26,975 nt of DNA from Alphaproteobacteria bacterium (GCA_013288575.1 JABDBO010000007.1:1-26975), one strand, 5' to 3'. Shown: positions 15,951-23,285, numbered from the stretch's first letter. Notes: generated by a model not told the origin, from the letters alone. Made by a program: numbers and translations.

Positions 15951-15987
15951 AAAAATCACATCAATTATCTGGCAGCACGGCTTGTTA

Positions 15988-16016
15988 TTGCCAACTCGCC
16001 AAAAGTTTATTACAAT
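15988..16016 (+). promoter_or_regulatory. Strong sigma-70-type promoter for the TAXI receptor gene
   Basis: TTGCCA (15988-15993), a 17-base spacer, then TACAAT (16011-16016); each hexamer matches 5/6. Transcription would start near 16023, giving a leader of about 55 bases that includes AGGAG at 16062-16066. That Shine-Dalgarno is 12 bases from the ATG, longer than usual. Confidence 0.65.
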
Positions 16017-16078
16017 GCCGGTCTTATAAAGATAGAGCAGCATTTTTTCGTTATTAGAGTCAGGAGATATTTATTCAT

Positions 16079-17062
16079 ATGAAAAAAACCATTTACGCAT
16101 TTCTAACAGTTTCTGTTTTTGTACTTGCCGCTATTTTCACCGGCAATACAACTAACGCAACGGCTGCTGAAAAATTCATCACTATTGGTACCGGTGGCGT
16201 AACTGGGGTTTATTATCCTGCTGGCGGAGCTATTTGCCGCCTGGTTAACCGTGGTCGCAAAGACCATGGAATTCGCTGCTCGGTTGAATCTACCAGTGGT
16301 TCTATCGAAAATATTGAATTATTGCGTAAAGGCGAAATTGATATCGCCGTTGTTCAATCAGACTGGCAATATCACGCATATAACGGCACTGATTTCTTCG
16401 CTGACCAAAAACCTATGAAAAACTTGCGTTCGCTCTTTTCGCTGCATAGCGAGCCGTTCACAGTTATTGTGCGCAAAGATTCAGGCATTAATAAATTTGA
16501 CGATATTAAAGGCAAACGCGTCAACTTCGGTTCAGTTGGCTCAGGTATTCGTGCGACTATGGATGTTATCGTAAAACAAAAAGGCTGGAAAAATACCGAT
16601 TTTGCTAAAGTTACCGAACTTCGCCCATCTGAACAAACAGCGGCACTTTGCAATAAAGATATCGACGTGATGATCTATGCCGCGGGTCACCCGAACGGTG
16701 CAGTGCAAGAAGTTACGACAACTTGCGATACTAAAATTATTCCGGTTGATGGCGCAGATATTGATAAGCTGATCAAAGCAGACCCTTATTATGCTTATAC
16801 AGTCATTCCAGGTGGCATGTATAATGGCACACCAAATGATGTGAGAACTATCGGCGTTAAAGCAACTTTCGTAACAACTGCGGATGAAGATGAAGAAACA
16901 GTCTATCAAGTTGTGAAAGCAGTATTTGATAATTTTGACAATTTCAAAACCCTCCACCCGGTATTTACATTGCTTGACCCGCAACGCCTAGTTCATGAAG
17001 GTAACACAGCTCCTTTGCATAAAGGTGCGGCTCGTTACTTCAAAGAAAAAGGCATGTTGTAA
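16079..17062 (+). CDS. TAXI-family TRAP transporter solute receptor
   Basis: 327 residues. Periplasmic binding protein that delivers a solute to a TRAP transporter; the ligand of this TAXI branch is usually an organic acid or amino acid, not determinable here. A Sec signal peptide spans 1-30 with likely cleavage after ATAA, just before EKF. The hallmark 'GTGGVTGVYYPAGGAICRL' follows at once, then SVESTSGSIENIELLRKGEI, RVNFGSVGSGIRAT and the ligand-lid region. No TRAP membrane subunit (DctQM fusion) lies in the window, so the partner must be elsewhere. The gene has its own good promoter and a good codon pattern, which suggests solid expression. Its stop codon overlaps the left end of an inverted-repeat element. 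Confidence 0.92.
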   Translation: MKKTIYAFLTVSVFVLAAIFTGNTTNATAAEKFITIGTGGVTGVYYPAGGAICRLVNRGRKDHGIRCSVESTSGSIENIELLRKGEIDIAVVQSDWQYHAYNGTDFFADQKPMKNLRSLFSLHSEPFTVIVRKDSGINKFDDIKGKRVNFGSVGSGIRATMDVIVKQKGWKNTDFAKVTELRPSEQTAALCNKDIDVMIYAAGHPNGAVQEVTTTCDTKIIPVDGADIDKLIKADPYYAYTVIPGGMYNGTPNDVRTIGVKATFVTTADEDEETVYQVVKAVFDNFDNFKTLHPVFTLLDPQRLVHEGNTAPLHKGAARYFKEKGML

Positions 17063-17252
17063 AGCCTCACTAATTGGCTACTACTTTGTCAGATTATCTC
17101 CTCAAACCACTCACGTATGTCTTTATACGCTCGGGTTTTCGTCGCTAATCTTTCTCGTATTAGCCTAATTATTGAGGCTTTCCCTTCAATTTTTGTGTGC
17201 AAAATCCCATCGCATCTACCCAATTTCATCTTCAGCTGATTATTGAGGCTTT
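17061..17252. repeat. Inverted-repeat-bounded intergenic element with internal copy and hairpins
   Basis: A 17-base motif appears three times: inverted at 17061-17077 (starts AAAGCCTCA), forward at 17165-17181 and forward at 17236-17252 (both ATTATTGAGGCTTT with one difference upstream). The first and last bound a 192-base stretch. Inside are small perfect hairpins: CGTAT/ATACG (17114-17129), GCTAAT/ATTAGC (17144-17164) and AGCCT/AGGCT (17162-17179). No reading frame of note. It could be a small MITE-like element, a structured RNA or tandem terminator remnants between the TAXI gene and ruvA; I cannot tell which. Confidence 0.5.
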
Positions 17253-17272
17253 TTAAGGTTGCGCAAAAAACA

Positions 17273-17307
17273 CTTCATCCTTCATCCTTTTTCCTTTATC
17301 CTTCTAG
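17273..17307. repeat. Heptamer tandem repeat before ruvA
   Basis: Units CTTCATC, CTTCATC, CTTTTTC, CTTTATC and a degenerate CTTCTAG run head to tail up to one base before the ruvA ATG (17309). Read on the other strand it is a purine-rich GATGAAG repeat. It occupies the place where a Shine-Dalgarno would be expected, and none is present. Confidence 0.7.
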
Positions 17308-17308
17308 A

Positions 17309-17914
17309 ATGATCGGGAAGCTTAAAGGTATTATCGACTCAATCGAAGATGACCGTCTCATTGTTGATGTAAACGGTGTTGGTTATTTAGTTTTCTGTTC
17401 TTCCAAAACTCAGATTGCTGCCGGTAACACAGGTGCGGCGGTGATGCTTTATATTGAAACCCATGTCAGGGAAGATCATATCCACCTCTATGGTTTTGCG
17501 AGCCAAGCTGAGCATAAATGGTTTAAGCTTCTTACCAATGTGCAGGGTGTCGGCTCAAAAGTGGCGCTGGCTTTGCTTTCAGCTTTTACGCCGAATGAAA
17601 TCACGCAGGCGATTGCTGCGCAGGATAAAACTTTCTTGACCAAGGCAAGCGGGGTTGGGCCGAAACTGGCGGTGCGATTGGTGACGGAATTGAAAGATAA
17701 AGTTGGAGCGGTAATTGCTGAGCCGCTGGAGGTCAAAGGTCAAAAGTCGAAGGTTAAAGGTGGCAACGATGATATTCGAGCAGATGCAATTTCGGCGTTG
17801 ACCAATTTGGGCATTGCGCGGATGGATGCATTTTTGGCGGTGAATAAGGTTGCCAATGACGATAAGAAATTAGAGCAGATAATTACTGATGCATTGAAGG
17901 AAGTAGGTAGATGA
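17309..17914 (+). CDS. ruvA: Holliday junction DNA helicase subunit RuvA
   Basis: 201 residues. RuvA tetramers bind Holliday junctions and load the RuvB motors for branch migration. Domain I (OB fold, about 1-64) begins MIGKLKGIIDSIEDD. Domain II has two helix-hairpin-helix motifs, NVQGVGSKVALALLS (77-91) and ASGVGPKLAVRL (113-124). Domain III (about 155-201), which contacts RuvB, ends the protein. The start is the ATG at 17309, matching the family N-terminus; the frame is open 66 bases further up but that part is repeat sequence. The linker between domains II and III (V142 to G151) is encoded by a heptamer repeat. The stop overlaps the ruvB start by ATGA. Confidence 0.96.
   Translation: MIGKLKGIIDSIEDDRLIVDVNGVGYLVFCSSKTQIAAGNTGAAVMLYIETHVREDHIHLYGFASQAEHKWFKLLTNVQGVGSKVALALLSAFTPNEITQAIAAQDKTFLTKASGVGPKLAVRLVTELKDKVGAVIAEPLEVKGQKSKVKGGNDDIRADAISALTNLGIARMDAFLAVNKVANDDKKLEQIITDALKEVGR
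17732..17759. repeat. Heptamer tandem repeat inside ruvA
   Basis: Four head-to-tail heptamers GTCAAAG, GTCAAAA, GTCGAAG and GTTAAAG, lying in the coding sequence of ruvA and giving a basic linker (VKGQKSKVKG) between domains II and III. The run is 28 bases, not a multiple of three, yet the frame continues into a normal domain III. Confidence 0.7.
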
Positions 17915-18924
17915 GCGTGGTGAAACCTCTGCATTTGGAAGAAGACAGCGGCGAAATTTCACTGCGGCCGTTATCGCTTTCTGATTTTACGGGCCAGGAA
18001 AAACTGCGCGAGAATTTATCGATATTTATTTCAGCGGCGAAAAACCGCGCCGAGCATCTTGACCATGTTTTGCTATATGGCCCGCCGGGCTTGGGTAAAA
18101 CCACATTGGCGCAAATTGTTGCCAATGAATTGGGTGTGGGCTTTCGAGCAACATCCGGGCCGATATTAACCAAGGCGGCAGATCTCGCAGCGGTGCTGAC
18201 TAATTTACAGCCAAATGATGTTTTGTTTATCGATGAAATTCATCGCTTGAATCCTGCGGTGGAAGAAATTCTTTACCCTTCGATGGAAGATTTTAAACTT
18301 GATTTAATCATCGGCGAAGGCCCGGCAGCGCGGACGGTACGTATTGACCTGCCGAAATTTACATTGATTGGCGCAACAACCAGGCTGGGATTGATCGCTA
18401 ATCCGTTACGTGATCGGTTTGGAATTCCGTTGAAGCTGGAATTTTATAATGCCAATGAGTTAAAGACTTTAATTTCGCGCGGTGCGGGAATTTTGAAGGC
18501 GAAAATTACCGATGACGGCGCTACTGAAATTGCTAAACGCTCACGCGGAACGCCGCGAATTGCTTTGCGGTTGCTGCGCAGAATTCGTGATTTTGCCGAA
18601 ATGGAGAATTCAGAAATAAATTCCAAGCTTGCCAATGCGGGTTTAAAAAAACTTGATGTTGACCATTTGGGATTGGATAATTCCGACCGGAAATATCTTC
18701 GCTTTATTGCCGAAAATTATGATGGCGGGCCGGTGGGGATTGAAACAATTTCAGCCGGGTTATCAGAGCAGGTGGATTCGGTTGAGGAAACTATTGAGCC
18801 ATATTTATTGCAGCAGGGATTTATCCAGCGCACACCGCGCGGCCGTTGCTTAACGCGAGTTGCATTCGAGCATTTGGGTTTAAAAGCGCCGAATAAAAAA
18901 GCGGAAGATTTGTTTGAAGAATAA
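17911..18924 (+). CDS. ruvB: Holliday junction DNA helicase motor subunit RuvB
   Basis: 337 residues, the family length. A AAA+ ATPase whose hexamers pump DNA through RuvA-bound junctions. Walker A GPPGLGKT (57-64), Walker B D108-E109 in LFIDEIHRLN, sensor 1 in LIGATTRLG, the arginine finger region in NPLRDRFGIP, and the C-terminal winged-helix domain with IQRTPRGRCLT. Translation is coupled to ruvA through an ATGA overlap. ruvC, which often accompanies ruvAB, is not in the window. Confidence 0.97.
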   Translation: MSVVKPLHLEEDSGEISLRPLSLSDFTGQEKLRENLSIFISAAKNRAEHLDHVLLYGPPGLGKTTLAQIVANELGVGFRATSGPILTKAADLAAVLTNLQPNDVLFIDEIHRLNPAVEEILYPSMEDFKLDLIIGEGPAARTVRIDLPKFTLIGATTRLGLIANPLRDRFGIPLKLEFYNANELKTLISRGAGILKAKITDDGATEIAKRSRGTPRIALRLLRRIRDFAEMENSEINSKLANAGLKKLDVDHLGLDNSDRKYLRFIAENYDGGPVGIETISAGLSEQVDSVEETIEPYLLQQGFIQRTPRGRCLTRVAFEHLGLKAPNKKAEDLFEE

Positions 18925-18935
18925 GCAAATTGGTG

Positions 18936-18965
18936 TAACCTCTTAAAAATTGTTTTGAGGGGTTA
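18936..18965 (+). promoter_or_regulatory. Hairpin that can cover the ribosome-binding site of the next gene
   Basis: TAACCTC (18936-18942) can pair with GAGG-GG-TTA (18957-18965, a two-base bulge). The second arm contains the Shine-Dalgarno GAGGGG, which ends five bases before the ATG at 18968. It could mask that site or serve as a weak stop after ruvB. Confidence 0.3.
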
Positions 18966-18967
18966 GA

Positions 18968-19444
18968 ATGAAAAAAACATTAGCTGTATTATTATTGCTT
19001 TGTGGCTGCATACCAATGACTGCAAGCACCATCAGCCCCATTCAGGATAAGAACGGAATCAAGCGCGGCACCATGAATATCACCTTCAAAAATACCAGCG
19101 GCAGCAACGCTAAAATTACGGCGATTGCCAGCGACGGTGAATTTTTTACCGGCAATTTGGTTGATGAGAAAAGCCAAAGCATTGGTTCATCTGGCAGCAG
19201 CGGCGAGGAAGATTATGCCGGCACTAAGGGAACCAGCACGCGCACGCATTATACTAACCGTTCAAGCGCGAGCATAAAATATTCTTCAAAAGCGGTAGCG
19301 GTGTTGATTGGCAACCGCTCGCATAGCATGAAATGCTCCTTCACCCTTTCCAACCCTTCACTTGGCGTAACCAGCGGGGCAGTGGGCGAATGTAAAATTT
19401 CTGATGGGCGTGTGGTGCCGGTTTCTTTGAGCAAACCGAATTAA
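18968..19444 (+). CDS. Small lipoprotein of unknown function
   Basis: 158 residues. A basic start and hydrophobic core lead to a lipobox LCGC with Cys14 as the likely acylated residue (cysteine at -2 is slightly unusual). The mature part is small and Ser/Gly/Thr-rich, likely beta-rich, with a poorly ordered middle (residues about 75-100: GSSGSSGEEDYAG). The last 45 residues contain CSFTLSNPSLGVTSGAVGEC and SDGRVVPVSL, a pattern I associate with small proteobacterial envelope lipoproteins of unknown role. A clear Shine-Dalgarno (GAGGGG) precedes the ATG. It follows ruvB by 43 bases and converges with the 435-aa gene with one base between stops. Confidence 0.75.
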   Translation: MKKTLAVLLLLCGCIPMTASTISPIQDKNGIKRGTMNITFKNTSGSNAKITAIASDGEFFTGNLVDEKSQSIGSSGSSGEEDYAGTKGTSTRTHYTNRSSASIKYSSKAVAVLIGNRSHSMKCSFTLSNPSLGVTSGAVGECKISDGRVVPVSLSKPN

Positions 19445-19445
19445 T

Positions 19446-20753
19446 TTATTGTTTACCCTTAATGTGCTTATTGGTAGACCCCGGAAGTTGGTGATCTGGC
19501 TTAATTGAATCAAGAACTTTTAAATCAGTTTTATTTAGCGGTCTGCAGTTATCTAAATATGTTTGGGCATTCTTTAAAGTATCCATGCTGATGTCTGTGC
19601 CAATTTGCGCGCCATTTAATTCAAAAGCCGTTGCTTTAAGCGGTTTATCTTTTTCAGATTGAAGTTTAATTACCGTTGAAGCCAATAGTTCTGGCGCCAG
19701 AAATGCCATACTTGAATTTTCATAAAATTCTTTTTGCCCAAAACGATTTGCTAATTCATTTGGCATATTTTCTGAAATGCCGATTTTTGCCGTAGTTCCA
19801 TATGTTTGCAAATATTTATCCAGGCCAAAATTCGTATAAAAATGCCCTTCTCCATAAAGCACGGAAGTAGGTTCGCCATTACTTGCTATAGCAATATCTT
19901 CAGCTCGTTTTTTATCCTGCCCTATTCTTTCAAGCGTTAATTGTTTGGCAAGTTCATCTTTAAATTTTTCATCATCAAGAGATGTTTCATCGGGAAAACG
20001 CAAGGAATCAAGAGCAGTTAATGCCTTTCCTTCTTTTTCAGATAATGTGTTAACCACATGCTCTGTAAATTCTTCTTTTGATAAATAGTCATAATTCTTA
20101 GCTAATTTTTCCTGAAATTCAGGAGTAGAAAGACCCCTTTTCAAAACTGATATAGTAGCTCTAAAACCGCCGACAGTATTTATTTGATCAGCAAAAGGTT
20201 TGTCTTTATCAAGGTTGAGTTTTTTAAGATCTTCTAGATAAAGTTTTTCTTCAGGCTTATGGCTTGCTTCTAAGTTGCTTAATATTTCCCCATAAGTTTT
20301 TTTACCTAAATCTGTTTTTAATGACTTGAACTCATCACGAATAGTGAGACCAAGAGACATGAAAATTCCTGCTTTATCAGTTGCATGAATTGTGATGCCT
20401 TTTGTTTTGGCATAAGTTATGGCATCGGCAAGCTGCTCAGTACTTTTCTTTGCATCTTCGCCTTCAAGCCACATGCTGCCGCTAGCGAAATATTTTAAAA
20501 AATTGTCTCTTGATATTTGATTATTTGCTAGCTTATCATAAATAAACTGATGTTCAGCCTGATCTTCAACAACCATATGTTTAAAATGCCTACTAGCCAA
20601 TGCATCAATATTTTGAGGGCTAAGGTAAAATTCAGCAGTTTCGGCATGTAATAAATGATTCGGATCTTCGTAACAAAGAAAACGAACTTTTCCGCCTAAT
20701 TTTTCAACTACAACGAATACGTTATTTTGATCATCAATTAAGTTATTAACCAT
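19446..20753 (-). CDS. Large unknown protein with weak TraB/ChaN/EreA-like signatures
   Basis: 435 residues, cytoplasmic by sequence (no signal peptide or membrane helix), Lys/Asp/Glu-rich. Three short pieces recall the ChaN/TraB/EreA superfamily: KHMVVED (58-64, a glutamate after a hydrophobic strand), ITIHATD (120-126) and SVLYGEGHF (297-305, glycine-histidine after a strand) preceded by ERIGQDKKRAEDIAIA, which resembles the family's R-x(3)-A-x(2)-I helix. These spaced strand-plus-acid/His elements would form the active site if the fold is right. Between them lies a long helical insert (about 140-280). The AT-rich sequence and charge content recall secreted effectors of host-associated bacteria, but that is speculation. 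It has its own promoter motif and no Shine-Dalgarno. Confidence 0.6.
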   Translation of the reverse strand: MVNNLIDDQNNVFVVVEKLGGKVRFLCYEDPNHLLHAETAEFYLSPQNIDALASRHFKHMVVEDQAEHQFIYDKLANNQISRDNFLKYFASGSMWLEGEDAKKSTEQLADAITYAKTKGITIHATDKAGIFMSLGLTIRDEFKSLKTDLGKKTYGEILSNLEASHKPEEKLYLEDLKKLNLDKDKPFADQINTVGGFRATISVLKRGLSTPEFQEKLAKNYDYLSKEEFTEHVVNTLSEKEGKALTALDSLRFPDETSLDDEKFKDELAKQLTLERIGQDKKRAEDIAIASNGEPTSVLYGEGHFYTNFGLDKYLQTYGTTAKIGISENMPNELANRFGQKEFYENSSMAFLAPELLASTVIKLQSEKDKPLKATAFELNGAQIGTDISMDTLKNAQTYLDNCRPLNKTDLKVLDSIKPDHQLPGSTNKHIKGKQ

Positions 20754-20781
20754 GGCTATTATTTATATAAATCATGGCATT

Positions 20782-20810
20782 ATAATAGTTAATAAACATT
20801 AACAAGTCAA
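20782..20810 (-). promoter_or_regulatory. Sigma-70-type promoter for the 435-aa protein gene
   Basis: On the minus strand: TTGACT (20810-20805, 5/6), a 17-base spacer, TATTAT (20787-20782, 5/6). A TATAAT three bases further downstream is an alternative -10 at a poorer spacing. Predicted start near 20775, leader about 20 bases. It lies in the 63-base gap after lptG, so the 435-aa gene is likely transcribed separately. Confidence 0.58.
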
Positions 20811-20816
20811 GTTAAA

Positions 20817-21914
20817 TTAGCTTTCTTCCAAGTGCAAAAGCAGCCAAATGGCGATTAAGATGAAGATGAAGGTTGGCGTCCAAGCTGCTAAAATTACAGG
20901 CATATCACCGGCAACCCCAAAACTGCCGGTAAGCTTGGTTATGAAATAAAACACGAAGCCCGTAAAAACCCCCCCAGTAATAAGAAGACCGGTGCGGCTG
21001 CGGCGCGAAAAGCGGAGTGAGAACACGGCAGCAAGTAGCACCATGGTTGCAAACATAACCGGGGTTGCCAGAATCGAGTGGAAGTATAAACGGTGGCGTA
21101 ATGCTGAAAACCCAGAATCTTCAAGCGCTTCGATAAATTCAGGCAGCGCCCAGAATGAAATTGTGTCTGGTGAATTGAAGCTATCTTGAATTTGCGCCAG
21201 AGAGAGTTTTGTTGGGATTGTATATTGAGGCAGTTTTTGCGGCAAATTGCCTGGCGTGTTGATGATAACATCGCTGAAAATCCATTGGTCGGTCAAAAGT
21301 TTTCCCTCATGTGCATCAATCCGGCGGGCAAATTTGTGATCTTTGTCAAATTCAAAAATGATGAGATCACGGAAATTGCGGCTATCAGGTGAAATGCTGG
21401 CAGCGGTGATAAGGGTTTCTCCCTCATTTTCGCCACTGCGCTGCTTCAGCCAAAGCCCAGACTTTGAAAAGCTTATTTGGCTGCTGTCATTATCAAAATA
21501 TTTATCTTCCAGTTGGGCGGCGCGCGCATTCATCATAGCGCTTAAAGGATTGAAGGAAGTAACAACAAAAATGCCGATTAAGAAGCTAACGCCAATTGAA
21601 GGCATTAAAAATTGCCAAACTGAAACACCAGAAGCGCGGGTGACGACAAGTTCACGCGTGCGGGTGAGTTTGGTAAAGCATAGCAAGGCGCCGAAAAGAA
21701 AGGCAAATGGCGAAATTTGCTGCAATAAATTTGGCAAATGGAGAATTGATATCTGGAAAATAACTGATGATGGAACATCGCGGCTGGAACTTTTACGAAG
21801 AACCTCGACCGAATCCACCAAAAAGATCAGCGAGCTGAAAACCAGAAAGCCAATGCCGAGCCAGACAATAAATTGCGAGGCCATGTAGAGAGATATTTTG
21901 GTAGGAAATTTCAT
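20817..21914 (-). CDS. lptG: LPS export permease subunit LptG
   Basis: 365 residues. With LptF and the ATPase LptB it extracts lipopolysaccharide from the inner membrane and passes it to LptC/LptA. Six membrane helices: three near the N-terminus (about 10-32, 60-85, 102-124) and three at the C-terminus (about 275-360), with a periplasmic beta-jellyroll domain between (about 130-270). The order after lptF and the motif 'TRTRELVVTRASGVSVWQF' (coupling region touching LptB) fit LptG. The start shares a base with the lptF stop (TAATG), so the two are coupled and made together. Its presence implies an LPS-containing outer membrane. Confidence 0.91.
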   Translation of the reverse strand: MKFPTKISLYMASQFIVWLGIGFLVFSSLIFLVDSVEVLRKSSSRDVPSSVIFQISILHLPNLLQQISPFAFLFGALLCFTKLTRTRELVVTRASGVSVWQFLMPSIGVSFLIGIFVVTSFNPLSAMMNARAAQLEDKYFDNDSSQISFSKSGLWLKQRSGENEGETLITAASISPDSRNFRDLIIFEFDKDHKFARRIDAHEGKLLTDQWIFSDVIINTPGNLPQKLPQYTIPTKLSLAQIQDSFNSPDTISFWALPEFIEALEDSGFSALRHRLYFHSILATPVMFATMVLLAAVFSLRFSRRSRTGLLITGGVFTGFVFYFITKLTGSFGVAGDMPVILAAWTPTFIFILIAIWLLLHLEES

Positions 21915-23047
21915 TAGTGTTTGACCTCATCTCCGGCGTAAAGGCCGATTTTCTTGGCGAATGGGTTTTTGCCAATCACTAAAACATAAAGCGAGGCCAG
22001 AATTGTTAAGGTGCTTGGCATATACATTAAAATAATGGTGAAAACTTTACCGTTGGCTGCCAAGTTTTTGAAAGCAAAACCCAGCGCCATTAATGTTATG
22101 GCAAATATTACGGCAGTAATGATGCGTTTGGTTTGGCCACGGCGGTTATAATCACCCGAAAGCATTATGGCGAGCACCATCAGCGGCAGGGCGAAGTTAT
22201 AAAGCGGCCAGACCAGTCTATTATGGCCATCGGCAATTTGCTTGTTGCGGAGCTTTTTATCAAGCCCGGGGGCTGGCTCTAGTAGTTCATTTACATACAT
22301 TTCATCGGATTTTCGTACCCGGTCTTTTTCGGCCGTGCCGGTGTAAAAATTCATATCGAAAGGGTAGGAATCAAAATAAAGTAGATTCACTTCGCCGGTT
22401 TCCCGGTCAACAATCTGGCGTGAAGCGTTAAACATTTTAAAACGCAAACCGCTTGGGCCGCGCTCAACTGTTGCACTTTCGGCAACCATAGAAACCGGCT
22501 TAGTTGGAGTTCGGTTATCATGAATCATAATGCCTTTTAGCGTGCTTTGATCCTCACGTTTTGAAACGTAAACCGTAAGGCCGGGCAATGGAGCATTGAA
22601 AATGCCTTCTTCAAGCATCAATGAGGCGTAGTTATCGCGGAAATAATATTGAGTATCTTTGAATTCGCGATAAGAAACCGGCAGGAAATATATAGAAATC
22701 GCATAACCCATAATAGTGACGAAACCGGCCAATATTACGCATGGCCGTGCAATGCCCCAGCGGCTGACACCGGCGGCTTTGAGCACGAGGATTTCGCTTT
22801 CATTATTTAGTTTGTTATAAGTAAAAATTGATGAGCACAAAATTGCAATTGGCATCACCAGCCCAAAAAGGGAGGGGAGAAGAAGCAAAATAAGCTTTAA
22901 AAAGTCAGTTACCGGTAGGCCCTGGTTGATGATGAGATCAATAAAGCGAAGCGATTGCGTGAGCCACACTACGCAGACTAGCGAAAAAGTTATGAAAAAC
23001 GTCGGCGCGGCGAGGTTCTTTAAGACGTAATCAATGTAGATTTTCAT
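21914..23047 (-). CDS. lptF: LPS export permease subunit LptF
   Basis: 377 residues from the ATG at 23047. Partner of LptG in the LptB2FG transporter. N-terminal helices around 13-33, 50-78 and 100-122; the coupling region 'NNESEILVLKAAGVSRWGIA'; a periplasmic jellyroll (about 130-265); then three C-terminal helices from LVWPLYNFALPLMVLAIML onward. The frame is open upstream to 23131, but the extra 28 residues do not look like an LptF N-terminus, and a promoter motif (23055-23082) lies inside that part, so 23047 is the start. No Shine-Dalgarno precedes it, consistent with a leaderless message. Confidence 0.9.
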   Translation of the reverse strand: MKIYIDYVLKNLAAPTFFITFSLVCVVWLTQSLRFIDLIINQGLPVTDFLKLILLLLPSLFGLVMPIAILCSSIFTYNKLNNESEILVLKAAGVSRWGIARPCVILAGFVTIMGYAISIYFLPVSYREFKDTQYYFRDNYASLMLEEGIFNAPLPGLTVYVSKREDQSTLKGIMIHDNRTPTKPVSMVAESATVERGPSGLRFKMFNASRQIVDRETGEVNLLYFDSYPFDMNFYTGTAEKDRVRKSDEMYVNELLEPAPGLDKKLRNKQIADGHNRLVWPLYNFALPLMVLAIMLSGDYNRRGQTKRIITAVIFAITLMALGFAFKNLAANGKVFTIILMYMPSTLTILASLYVLVIGKNPFAKKIGLYAGDEVKH

Positions 23048-23054
23048 ATAGAGG

Positions 23055-23082
23055 ATGATAGGGCAAAATTGGCTTTTTGCAA
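23055..23082 (-). promoter_or_regulatory. Promoter for lptFG, likely leaderless
   Basis: On the minus strand: TTGCAA (23082-23077), a 16-base spacer and TATCAT (23060-23055), seven bases before the ATG at 23047. Same hexamers, spacer length and ATG distance as the gpx promoter at 8952-8979. Predicted start of transcription at 23047-23048. Confidence 0.5.
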
Positions 23083-23160
23083 GCAGGAGCGCATAAAATG
23101 ATTGACACTCTCTGCTGTAATGGGTTAACACGGCTACAGTTTAATTAACGGAGATTGGCA

Positions 23161-23217
23161 GTGCCTGACGAAGACGATAGTAGTCCCTCGTATATAATGT
23201 GGAAGAATTTTCAATAA
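23161..23217 (+). CDS. Candidate leader peptide upstream of mgtA (18 aa)
   Basis: GTG-started frame reading MPDEDDSSPSYIMWKNFQ and then TAA. GGAGA lies six bases before the GTG, one of the better Shine-Dalgarno sites in the window. The first ten residues contain four acidic residues and two prolines. The E. coli/Salmonella mgtA leader peptide MgtL is likewise proline-rich and acidic at its start; there, ribosomes destabilised on that stretch at low Mg2+ raise mgtA expression. Here the frame ends between the arms of the first leader hairpin. Against it: a TATAAT at 23193-23198 lies inside the frame and could be the real mgtA -10, and no convincing promoter is seen upstream (TTGACA at 23102-23107 has only a poor -10). 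Confidence 0.42.
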   Translation: MPDEDDSSPSYIMWKNFQ

Positions 23218-23269
23218 TCTTCCGGCAAGCCTGACCATTTAATTCAAGCTTCCCGGAAAATTCGGGAAG
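23201..23269 (+). promoter_or_regulatory. Two leader hairpins with interchangeable arms, upstream of mgtA
   Basis: Hairpin 1: GGAAGA (23201-23206) with TCTTCC (23218-23223). Hairpin 2: CTTCCCG (23249-23255) with CGGGAAG (23263-23269), a strong seven-pair stem. The arms can swap: GGAAG (23201) can pair with CTTCC (23249), and TCTTCC (23218) with GGAAGA (23265-23270). Alternative folds of this type are typical of attenuators and riboswitches. No U-run follows hairpin 2, so it is not itself an intrinsic terminator. Confidence 0.5.
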
Positions 23270-23285
23270 AAATCACATTGGCCCT

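Noticed and set aside
17243..17308. Extended N-terminus for RuvA (22 extra residues)
   Set aside because: The extra part is translated repeat sequence, starts without a Shine-Dalgarno, and RuvA proteins begin at MIGKLKG.
23048..23131. Extended N-terminus for LptF (28 extra residues)
   Set aside because: It does not resemble LptF, and the promoter motif of the operon lies within it.
23193..23198. TATAAT as the main mgtA promoter -10
   Set aside because: No -35-like hexamer lies 16-18 bases upstream (GAAGAC is there), and there is no extended -10 TG. Kept only as a competing explanation to the leader peptide.
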